From NCBI GenBank assembly GCA_032164295.1, contig JAJHTX010000006.1:1922001-1986000 (forward strand): a DNA stretch of 64,000 bases. Direction: 5' to 3'. The position numbers and the translations under genes were made by a program. Below the pieces are notes generated by a model. It saw only the letters and a program-made list of their open reading frames with translations, was not told the DNA's origin and did not search any database. Of this stretch, positions 54,506 to 64,000 are shown in pieces; the stretch's first letter is position 1, and every line of letters begins with the position of its first letter. Source of the DNA: Inonotus obliquus. Its lineage: Eukaryota > Basidiomycota > Agaricomycetes > Hymenochaetales > Hymenochaetaceae.

Positions 54506-57097
54506 CTACGCCTTGCGACGTGGTTTCTGCGTGCCAAAGACGCGCTTGACAGATGTGACTGCGGTACCGCGTTTGTTGACGGTCTTCGACTTTCTTCTCA
54601 ATGTAGTGGTGGGAGGATTAGGGTTGTAGACGTTCTCATCGTTCTGGTCACTTCTGTGCTCCGTCGATTTATTCGGGCTTGCTTTAGCGTCAGCTGGCTC
54701 TTTGCGCTTGAGTTGTCGCTTCCTTTGCTTCAGAGGTTTCAGAGCGATACGCTGATTGGGCCGTTCAGATGCCTCATCCGGGATGTTATGAGACTTGTTC
54801 GTCATCGTTTCCTCCAGAGGGGAACGAAGTTCTGCAAAATCATAGTCCTTTTCGGATGAGGTCAAAGGCGAGGCAACAGAAGGATGCGACAGGGAAACTG
54901 AAATGTCTCCACCAAAGCTTGTCTCCTCCGGCACTGGAGCCAGTCTTTTCTCGAGCAAGCGAGCGAAAGGGATAGACCGCAGGTTCCGCCTCCCAGACAT
55001 CACATCCTTAGGAACAAGCATATCGTTGACATTTGCAAGGACAGTAGTAGGCTTCTGGCAAGTTGCTGTGGAAGCGGGTTCTGGAGACGTCACAAACTCC
55101 GATTTTGAGCTTATAATGGCACCGGAGTTGGGGGAGCTGTCCTGAATATGGCGAACAACTAGATCGTGCAAGTTGATTGGCATCTCAGGCTTGCGAGAAT
55201 CAGGCAACGTGGACGATCTTGGACGGAGTGGAAGAGCCGAGACTTGATTCCGGTTTGGATTATGTGTAGTGCCATGGTCGTATTCCTGAGAAGTGGCGCC
55301 AGCTTCATGGTTTGTTTGTTGGCGGAGGATGAGTCGTTTGAGCTGCTCCGAAAGGCTCTCGATACTTTCAGTTGGGGCATGCAAGTTCAAGCCTTGTATT
55401 TGCGTGGAGAAAGGATGGCTAGTTCCCAAATGTGATTGCTGCTGAAGCGGAAATAAACTGTCCATTAGCAATGGTGAATGTTCAGAGGACCAAATGGGAG
55501 AAGTGGAATCCGGAGGCGTCAGAGGTAAATCGGCGGGGACAACGTGGTCCCGGCGAAGCCTGCGAGTTCTAATGCAGTATTCTCTGGCACCAGATCTGTC
55601 AGCTTCGCTTGTCTGTCTTGTTTTTACTCCAAGAGTATCATTTGTACCAAGTTGCACAAAAGTTCCATGAGAGTCAACGGAGATAAGCCCCGGAGCTGCT
55701 TCGTCCAGATGAACGGAATGTCCGTTTCGCTCGCGATTAATGAGAACACTGCGAGGGAAACAGACGTGTTGTTGAGGAACTTGTTGCTGCGCTGTGACAC
55801 TAATAAGTCGCTCATGGGGGTTCCGACTGTTGTTGGGCTGTGATGAAGAATGTTCGTTCGTTGAACGGTTATAATTCAGTCCGCCTGGCGAAGATAAGGA
55901 ATGCACTTGAGTTTTGCATACTCTCGAAACATGCTGTCCACACTTACCATTCTGCAAGAGTTCGCGCTTGGGATTGCCGTTCCGGATCGAGGCCTCGTAC
56001 TGTACAGAAGGGTGATCATTTCTCGCTGCACTAATATCATGGTGTGAGTCCACAAGGAATTGTTCTTGAGGATGATGAACAGCACTGCTCCGTCGATCGC
56101 CGGTATCTGCTTTCCGACACTCTTGGGTCTTTGATGAGCATAATGGTATCCCTTGATTCCCATGCTCCGCAGCATTTCGTTCCGAAAGAGCACTCGATGC
56201 GCAATCTTTCAAGCCCCAGATCAGGCAGGGAACACTCGAAGGCTCTTCGATTATTGTTCCTTCTGCTCCTCTGTATAAATGTAAGTGAAGAGCCACATTT
56301 GGAACTATAGACTCACGATGGACATCGGGCATAAGGGAGAGAGGAAGGTCCATGTAAAGCGGGGATAGGACGAGGCGGCGAGCTGCTCCACGCATGCCAA
56401 TCTGGAAGGCACTGTGAAAAATCGCGATAACTGCCGTTGATCATGAAGACACACCTTTATTCAGTGCTTTCGGTGCGTTCACCTGACCACCATGGAAGTA
56501 GGTATCAGAGCAAAAGCTGCCATCAAAGATTTCTATCGAATCAGGAGTCAACTCAAGAGCGGGTGTACGGGGTAAATCGTTTATCTGCGTGTAGCGCTGG
56601 AGATGAGAACTATCTTCTTCGTACGAGATGGAAGGAGAAATATTAGTTGTTAATGATTTCTCATAAGCCAATGCTCCTTGCGGGAAGTGTTGGATAGCAG
56701 CAGGCATCGAAACAGTCCGAGAGCAAGAGATAAGTGAGTTTGCCAACTTCCGAGAGAGTAAATCTGTTACAACTTGTTCAGGAAGGGAGAAGACTCTGCG
56801 CTGTTCCTCAGTCCCGGTGGACAGGTTGAGAATCTGGTTTGGACGATTAAGAGGAAGATGGGTCTTCATCCGGTTTATGGGAGTCCTTGGGTATACGCGG
56901 CGAGAGTGCGAGTCATCATAGTAAGCCTCAACAGTTGCCTGATCAACGTAGGTTACACGTTTTACGGAACGAGAAGCAGGAGTAGCCTTTACATCGCTGA
57001 AGTCCTGGTCCCGGGTGGCAGAAGCAATCGGAGACGTTTGCACGGAAGCATCAGAGTACTGCCTGGACTCGCAAGCTTTCATGTTGTCCAGGGACAT
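54506..57097 (-). CDS. Unknown Ser-rich protein
   Basis: Two large open segments on the minus strand, 57097 to about 56446 (starts MSLDNMKACESRQYSD) and about 56420 to 54506 (ends RVFGTQKPRRKA), joined by one short intron near 56410-56446; together about 840 residues. The exact junction is not settled because the obvious donor and acceptor are out of phase, and a further intron near 56270-56315 is optional. The protein is Ser-rich and hydrophilic, with a basic C-terminus carrying KQRKRQLKRKEP and LRRKSKTVNKR, suggesting nuclear location. Possible short linear conserved parts are YVDQATVEAYYDD and RRNLRSIPFARLLEKRL. I do not recognise a family. It lies 270 bp downstream of the RNase H2B gene on the same strand. 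Confidence 0.6.
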
Positions 57098-57367
57098 CGC
57101 AGAACACGCCAACAGGCTCTGCCACTTCTCGGCGATAAACTGCGTCGCGATGGTGAGGGTATGAAGTCAAGCCTGGCTATGCGGGTTGTTGTCTTCTTAT
57201 GTCATGCCACCGAGTTCCCACGACTACCTATGAATTGAAATAGACTACACAAGTAGTACTGAAGGCAAACAATAATATTAATGAACATGTCACATCATAG
57301 ACCCCTGCACATATTTGATATGTGACCCAATACACAAGGATAGGTACGAATTCATTATATTGGTACA

Positions 57368-58691
57368 TCATGACTTCTTCTGAAAGAAGGAAGACAACTT
57401 CGACATTCCCTTGATGTTAGCCTTCTTGAGCTTCGTCACTCCCGTTGATGCTTGGCTCGCGGCCTTACGTTTTTTCCCATTTTGGTCCTCTGTAGCCTCA
57501 CCTTTCGGAACCTTCCCATTACTATTTGCTGTGCCGTGGGCAAGGTCCGTCTGAGCGAGCATGTTAACATGCTCCGTGAGTTCCGAGAAGCTGTCGGGTA
57601 TTAGATAGGAATATCCATTTTCAATATATCCGAACACGTACTCGAATTTTGTCAGAAGCTCTTCATGGATGTCTGGTGCAATATACTGCGATATGAGGTC
57701 GCATGCAAGCTTCATCCGACCAGCTGCAGAAGAATTGAGCACGGCACAATAGTAAATCTAACCATTCGTACATTGAAGTAGTGGATCTTTGCCATCTTCT
57801 AAAAGACCGTCCTTTGCTAGTTCGCGTTCAAGAGTTCTAGACTCTCCGATTGCGGCTCCCGTCCCAAGGCGATTCGCTTTCTTGACGAGGTATTCAATCA
57901 GTTTTGTATGAGAGTACCGGAATACTATCAGATCGGGTGCAATATCTTACGACGAGAACGGGCATAAACATGACGAATGATAAAGGTCAGAGCAGACTTG
58001 CCTTTCGCTTCACAGATCTTCCGCATCGCGTCCTGAACACATTGAAGTCTACCGAGTTCCAATATATCACCGGCAACCAGCTCATCCTTCGCTAACGTCA
58101 CCGATGCACCCTCGAGAATGTCATCAAGAGTTCGAAAGTTTCCTATGGAGCCATCTTGCTGTAAGACCTCTGGTCAGACAAGCGCGATGGCAAAGAATAA
58201 ATAGTCCACACACTGGCAACGCGGCCTTCAATACTGGCACCGAAAGGAAGACCGGATCTATGGGTGTTAATAGTAGCATACTTCCATCTGTACACTACTT
58301 CAGTACTACTATAGATCGTGTTGAAGTAGACATGGACGCGCCTGACAAGACCTCTCCACCATTGAACCAACTTCTGTTCGCAATCGGAGACACTTTCTGA
58401 AGCTCAAGAATAGACGACACTCCGTTAGGGGAAAAGACAGGCAGGAATAGGGATGCTAGCCCTGGACGCGATTATAAGTAAGTATCAAGTTTTACGCGCT
58501 AGAGCGGTCATACCTGTACGAGGGTGTAGAAGCCTGATAAACGAATGATCAGACCGCCCCGGAGCACATTTTTCGTCCAGCTCCATGGACAACGCGATGA
58601 GCAAGTCTTGAGAAGTTCGTTGTGAACACAACGTCATTAGTAAGAAATATATAGTAATACCTTTGGGAAGAATGCTGATGTGAGTTGTCAT
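57368..58691 (-). CDS. RNH202: Ribonuclease H2 subunit B
   Basis: Non-catalytic subunit of the heterotrimeric RNase H2 that removes ribonucleotides from nuclear DNA. Exons in coding order: 58691-58661, 58606-58514, 58461-58360, 58287-58214, 58158-58002, 57924-57763, 57723-57368, giving 324 residues with closed phases. Diagnostic blocks match human RNASEH2B in order: RSWFN, LLTPIDPVFLSVP (TPVDPLFLLL in human), RYSHTKLIEYLVKKA, LISQYIAPDIHEEL, and the C-terminal GMSKLSSFFQKK, equivalent to the PCNA-binding box GMKSIDTFFGVK with Met in place of Gln. The ATG at 58689-58691 fits the family start best; two upstream ATGs exist in frame. The intron 57925-58001 has a GC donor (AAAG then GCAAGT). Confidence 0.92.
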
Positions 58692-59210
58692 CTGTACCTC
58701 ACGCGTCGTGGTGAAGACGAGAGTACGGGACACGCGTGATGCGAGTCGCGACGCGTTGTGTTGCCCCGTCATGTGACTTTGATGGACCACTTTCGCCCTC
58801 GCGGGTAAACATATTCAAGCTGTGACCTCAAGCAAAAGCCACTCAAACGATGCAATCAGCGATCAGCGATACTTGCGCACTTTGCTGAACCTGAGCTTTC
58901 CCTTCTGTTCGTCTGATCTTTTTTTAAACCTTACCGTCACGACTCCTTTTCTTCCGAGTCGGGGCCCGCGACCAGTTTGACCTTCAGGACGACAACAGTC
59001 GTTTTCTGGTGACGAAACGTCGTACTCAACAAGAATGCACGGACTAATACGACTACAGTGCGGTGTGAGACCGTTCAACCTGCGCTGATTGAGGGTGCTC
59101 ATCGAGACGACTGACTATCGGAGTCGGTTGATATCCGCCGAATAATCAATACCTCCAGCCTTGGCAAGATGGCAGCAGTGGAGTACTTAACGCCTGAACC
59201 ATATGGTGCA
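58692..59210. other. Intergenic region
   Basis: About 520 bp between the RNase H2B start and the duplicated promoter of transporter 4. No gene or repeat is seen. Confidence 0.5.
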
Positions 59211-59781
59211 CCTCGGTTAGAGTTCCAGATGCAATCGCTCGGATCGATAAAGGACCCCACGGGGCTTGGTTTATGTTTTTCATCCGTTCCTGTTTGTTAC
59301 CATTGATCGCTTGGCACTTTGTCCCCATTATCTTGACTAGTCTGATTTAGGATTTGTCACGGGGGCCGCAGAGTTCCTATTTCAGCGTATGTTGTATGTG
59401 GTTCTCAGCATTTCGCGATCACTCTTTCGGTGGCACGCTTAGAGGAGCGAATTGGGCCCACATAAACGGAGAGCTGCATACGAGAGGAGGAACATCCAGT
59501 AGATGAAACGAGCCTGTAATGCAGAACAGAACATTTCGCCCGCCAAGACATAACGCCTTTCGATCCTGAAAGAAGACCGAAAATGAAGTGGTGGCCAAGA
59601 GTCCTTTCTGCTCCCCGATTTCGTCCAAACTCAAAAGATTCAGACAATATAAAATGGCGGAGAAGTTTACTTTCCGTTACCCGGCTCATCAGAGCGAGGC
59701 TTCCCAGTTGTTCCATTCGTCTCCCTCCTTAATCTTACTCCCCATCGCTATCCGTATCTGTACTTCTAGACTCTAGAGGCC
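59211..59781 (+). promoter_or_regulatory. Upstream region of transporter 4, duplicated from or to 1.1 kb
   Basis: Colinear with 1118-1709 (see that entry for the shared blocks). The TATA element (TATAAAA) is at 59648-59654, 127 nt before the ATG, in a GGCGGA-flanked context also seen at copy 1. Confidence 0.7.
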
Positions 59782-61956
59782 ATGTCGGACGACAAGAAGG
59801 CCATCGTAGAAGAAGAATACTCCTCTGCGGAGTTGGGCCAGTCCGGAATCCCCAGTCTCAATGAGAACGTCGGAGCCAGGTTCGTTCCTTTCCTGATGTT
59901 ACGGAGTTTCACCAACTCACTACACTGTCCGTCCCAGAATCAAGAATCCGCTCTATGGAATTCCAGAGGATCAGCTCATGGTTGATGTAGAGAGGTTCGC
60001 GAACCAGAACAATTTGGAAGACATCCTCCCTCTCCTCCAGAAAGGCGCGCTCGTAGCACAGAACCCGTTAGAGTATGAGAACCAAAAGGACCTCTCGGAG
60101 GAAGAGCGCGACGCACTCCGCCAGGAAGTGACTCATAAATGGAAGCAACCTAGAGCTCTGTACTATACGATCGCCCTTTGCTCTATCGGAGCCGCTGTCC
60201 AGTAAGTGGTCTCCAGCTAGTATCGAATGACAATGCCCCTGACAGCTCCATCACAGAGGGTGGGATCAGACTGGATCTAATGGTGCAAACTTATCCTTCC
60301 CAGGCGAGTTCGGAATCGGTTCAACCTCCACTCGGGACACGATGCTCGTTGGGCTCGTCAACGCTGCTCCGTACATCGCTTCTGCACTGATGTACGTACT
60401 TTCTTCGTCCTCTTGCGTGATCGTTGACTGAAGATCTTCCGTAGTGGTTGCTGGTTATCGGATCCTATCAACAATTTGTTTGGTCGTCGTGGCTGCCTTT
60501 TTTTCTCTGCGATCTTCTGTTTGCTCGCACCCATCGGAGGCGCCTTATCTCAGAGCTGGGAACAGCTTTTCATCACTCGCCTACTTCTGGGAATCGGTAT
60601 GGGCTCCAAAGCTTCAACCGCTCCGATCTTCGCTGCGGAAAACGCGCCTGCTCTGATCCGTGGTACTTTGGTCATGAGTGAGTAATCCCATTAATGTTAT
60701 GTTTGCATTTCTGACGTCTAAATCCTATAGCTTGGCAGCTATGGACGGCATTTGGTATATTCCTGTAAGCCTTGAATGTTTTGCTCATACCGCCAGTGAT
60801 GTTCTGAATGGATTATTCAAAAGGGGATTCTCCGCAAATCTGATTGTCATGGACATCGGTCAAATTGCGTGGCGTCTGGAAATCGGGTCCGCCTTTATCC
60901 CCGCAATTCCACTGCTCCTCGGATGCTACTTATGTCCGGAGGTATATATTTCCACCAAGATTCGAGGTACAACTTGCTTACAACGCTTCTACCTAGTCCC
61001 CACGTTGGTACATGAAGAAGAAACGCTACCGTAATGCATGGGTGTCGCTAATGAGGCTCCGTAACCACCCGCTCCAGGCAGCGCGCGACCTGTACTATAT
61101 CCACGCGCAATTGGAGGTGGAAGATAGGTTTATTCAGAAAGGCAGCTACCTCAAACGTTTTGTCGAACTCTTCACGATCCCGCGAATCCGGCGTGCGACT
61201 CTTGCAGCATCCACGGTCATGCTTGGCCAACAAATGTGTGGTATTAACATCATGGCTTTCTATTCGTCTTCGATCTTCAGAGAAGGCGGTTCGTCGCACA
61301 GAGAAGCACTTTTCGCTTCATGGGGTTTCGGTCTCGTCAATTTCGTTTTCGCCTTTCCTGCCCTACGCACGATCGATACCTTCGGACGTCGTTCGTTGCT
61401 CCTGTTTACGTTCCCTCAGATGGCATGGACTCTATTTGCAGCTGGGTTCTGCTTCCTCATTCCAAGCGAGTCAAAAGCGCACTTGGCACTCGTTGCTTTA
61501 TTCGTTTTCCTATTCGCCGCGTTCTACTCACCAGGAGAAGGACCCGTGCCATTCACCTACTCCGCCGAGGTTTTCCCGTTGTCTCATCGTGAAGTCGGAA
61601 TGGCATGGGCAGTAGCAACTTGTCTCTTCTGGGCCGCCGTCCTCTCCATCACCTTCCCGCGCATGCTTACCGCCATGACACCCACCGGAGCATTCTGCTT
61701 CTACGCAGGTCTAAACGTTGTCGCATTCGTCATGATCTTCTTCTGGGTCCCAGAAACGAAACAACGTACCCTCGAAGAACTCGATTACGTCTTTGCCGTC
61801 CCAGTCTCGAAATTCACATCGTACCAACTCAGGGTATGGCTCCCGTACTTCTTCCAGCGATACGTTTTCTGGAACAAGGACGCCAAACTCGAGCCTTTGT
61901 ATCACTTTGAAGGTGTCGCTGAGGATGCGAGGGATATTGTACACGAAAAGAAGTGA
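59782..61956 (+). CDS. MFS sugar/polyol transporter, copy 4
   Basis: Closest relative of copy 1. Exons: 59782-59879, 59938-60201, 60257-60391, 60445-60677, 60731-60764, 60824-60941, 60997-61956, giving 613 residues with closed phases. Exons 2 to 7 have exactly the lengths of copy 1, including the final 960-nt exon. Both proteins end EDARDIV.EKK. Motifs: [41 protein letters not shown] and [12 protein letters not shown]. Differences from copy 1 cluster in the central cytosolic loop and in the last loop before the C-terminus. Reading frames and splice sites are intact, so it should be functional. Located 56 kb from copy 1 in the same orientation. Confidence 0.93.
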
Positions 61957-62659
61957 ATCGTCGTCGATAGTCCGTTCTGTTTGGCGACATACACGCCAAC
62001 ATTCACAAATAATATGCCCTTTCTTTCTTTCAAAGCATCACCTACCAATATCATATCGATACTGTCCCCAAAATTCCTCGTGTACTCTATTTATCTATGA
62101 ATCTACCATTAACATCGTATCAAATTCACTCGGCTTGCCCACCACCTCCGCAACACCTCCAAGAAAGACAAGAAAGACAAGAACGACTTGACTCGACTTT
62201 ACCAGTGATCGACCGATCAATTGTGTGTCCAACGAGGTCCAACGCCAGGCGCGACAGACCTCCACGTGTCTCTGCCCGCTTGGCTCATGCAGGAAGAAAG
62301 GCGCAAGGCACAAAGGGAATACGTCGTCTCCGATCACCGACCCATTTGCCAAGCCAAGTGGAGAGGGCATATATATCGGTCAGATTTAGCATTTTGCATT
62401 ATCGAATCAGTTGGTGTCTTGTGTTCTTCTTTCCAGCTAGCTTCATGAATACCGACTAAATCAAGAGAAGGCGAAACAATATGTGCATGTGTCTTCAGTA
62501 AATATTGATTGGGAATTCGGATTCGGGATTAGAATTCAGAAAGGCCGAAACCCAACATTAGCAACTGTGGTGTTACTGTACAATCTATGATTTCCTTTCC
62601 CAAAAAAAGAAACTAAAAGACGAATGTGGAAAAGCAAAATTCATCTTGGTTTATTCGGA
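61957..62659. other. Intergenic region after transporter 4
   Basis: The first 310 bp include the segment resembling 4110-4210 downstream of copy 1. The remainder is unremarkable. Confidence 0.5.
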
Positions 62660-62756
62660 TGACTCACCCTGGAATCGAACCAGGAACCGTCTGTGTAACA
62701 ACACATTTCAAAGGTAATTTGTTAGACAGAAATCATAACCGCTAGACCAGTGAGTC
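62660..62756 (-). tRNA. tRNA-Val (anticodon AAC) with intron
   Basis: Acceptor stem GACTCAC/GTGAGTC (seven pairs), discriminator A, D arm starting GTCTAGCGGTTATGA, T arm CCTGG-TTCGATT-CCAGG, anticodon stem TCTGT/ACAGA closing the loop CTAACAC, so the anticodon is AAC (Val). Exon 1 is 62720-62756 (37 nt) and ends one base after the anticodon, exon 2 is 62660-62695 (36 nt). The 24-nt intron (62696-62719) sits at the canonical position 37/38 and ends TGTTA, complementary to TAACA in the anticodon loop. Confidence 0.95.
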
Positions 62757-64000
62757 CTTGACTCACTGCTAGTTACATTAAAATCATATACTAAACTCTT
62801 TCTGTTCTGGTTTTCCGCGGCGTCGCATCTCTGATTCTCTGTGCACTACCATATTTAGTCCTCCTTGCAATATATCGCTAATGTTTCAGTCCTTCTTGTG
62901 AACTGCAAGAGAACACCATGCTCTTTTTGATTTTTCCTCTGAAGCGTCACTTATCCACCACATCACATTACATCTTATTACTAAAGAATTGCTATCAGCA
63001 AGGTTTTACTCTTCAAGTTCCCAACAAGGTCACTCATTATTCTCTCTTGATTCTCACACACAGTAATCATATGAACAACTGCCTCTAAATCGATATCTAA
63101 ACATGCAGCCTTCCAGATCATGATCTAAACTGTACGTTTACTCCACCTCATCTTTCACTTTCACATCCAGGGGTTCCGAGTGACCGAGTCAAAGCGTAAC
63201 CATATACAGTCACGGTTACGGACGTATGACCTACCGACATACTTTAACGGTTGAGTACGGATACGACCCTGCCATATACGCCGTATAGTATACGACAGGA
63301 TCTCCTTGCGAGTGGACGAACGATACGAACAGTAATGTGCAACCTCGAAAAATCGTCCATGTGGCTTTCGCAAAGCATGAGTCCATGAGACCTATTGTCC
63401 TATCCTCAAGTTTCATCTAGTGACCACTGGCAGAACTCAAGAGCCGCCGCCACTCCCGTCAAAAAATCGAAAACCTGAACTCACAGCTGAGGATGCTCGG
63501 GCCGGCGCTTCGAGGTCTCCAAAGAGGTGAACGAAGATCTGGGTGAAGAAATATTAATCCACAAGACTAGGACTTCGGACTAACTCGCAGCCTTCCGTCA
63601 CCGTGACCCGAGACCAATTCCGACCGCTAGTCTTCAATTCTTTGCAGAGGGGCAACTGTGAGAACCAGAAACGAGTCGTGAACCATTATGGGATAAGGCA
63701 AGAGACTCGATGGAGTTTGTATGCCCGCCCCATTCAAGTTGTCACTACAACGGACTCTATAAGATTATTATTCTTGTGACTTTCACTGATTTCACAGCAG
63801 GAAGGAAGGATTGCATTCGCACAAGACATAAATGACATCAAACCGTATACGTATAACTCTATCGGAATAACAAACACAGTAAACATACTATTCAAACCTG
63901 GATCATCTACAAGGGCGAGCGAAGACAAGGACGAGGATAACTGTAAACCCGCATCATTAGAGCCACCATCTACACTATGTTCGAGGAATATTAGTACCAC
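62757..64000. other. Right edge, no confident gene
   Basis: No gene is supported up to about 63730. From 63734 to the right end an open minus-strand frame contains a Ser/Leu-rich stretch (GLQLSSSLSSLALVDD) followed by a possible donor (GTTTGA). It could be an exon of a gene continuing beyond the window, but the evidence is weak. Confidence 0.35.

Overview
The window is nuclear DNA of a filamentous fungus, most likely a mushroom-forming basidiomycete (Agaricomycetes). The genes are dense and cut by many short GT-AG introns of about 50-70 nt. They include fungus-specific proteins: a Zn2Cys6 regulator with a fungal middle region, a membrane-anchored protein with paired beta-sandwich domains, and small secreted proteins. 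There is no viral, bacterial or plasmid signature. I rebuilt exon chains by hand from splice sites, reading frame and protein-family fit. Chains whose coding length divides by three with every splice phase matching are given high confidence; junctions that would not close are stated as such.

Layout. 1-10.7 kb: three sugar/polyol transporter genes of one MFS subfamily, two in tandem on + and one convergent on -. A fourth copy lies at 59.8-62.0 kb; it is the closest relative of the first and shares its promoter and 3' flank. 13.3-21.6 kb: a Cdc1/Ted1-type metallophosphoesterase, a BSD-domain protein, the small subunit of arginine-specific carbamoyl-phosphate synthase (with an upstream ORF in its leader) and a divergent FEN1/XPG-type nuclease. 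21.9-34.2 kb: a long lysine/serine-rich protein of unknown function, a 64-residue complex I subunit (NDUFB2 type), a Zn2Cys6 transcription factor and a cytosolic GH63-like glycosidase. 34.5-47.5 kb: a type I membrane protein, an RGG-box protein, an SDR oxidoreductase, a membrane RING-H2 ubiquitin ligase and a protein ending in a J-like HPD region. 47.6-51.5 kb is accessory-like: an 833-bp transposase-less element with terminal inverted repeats, then two small secreted protein genes with related signal peptides, one built from 18-bp repeats. 52.2-58.7 kb: a mitochondrial PrpD-family dehydratase, an unknown protein and RNase H2 subunit B. 62.66 kb: an intron-containing tRNA-Val(AAC).

The genes do not form one pathway. 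The transporters suggest repeated local amplification of a solute uptake family. The arginine enzyme, complex I subunit, RNase H2B, BSD protein and phosphoesterase are housekeeping. I did not find an obviously new multi-gene system. The best leads are the two secreted-protein genes with like signal peptides and unlike mature parts, the dispersed transporter duplication that kept its regulatory region, the inverted-repeat element in a gene's upstream region, the CPA1 upstream ORF, and a RING finger split by a very long insertion.
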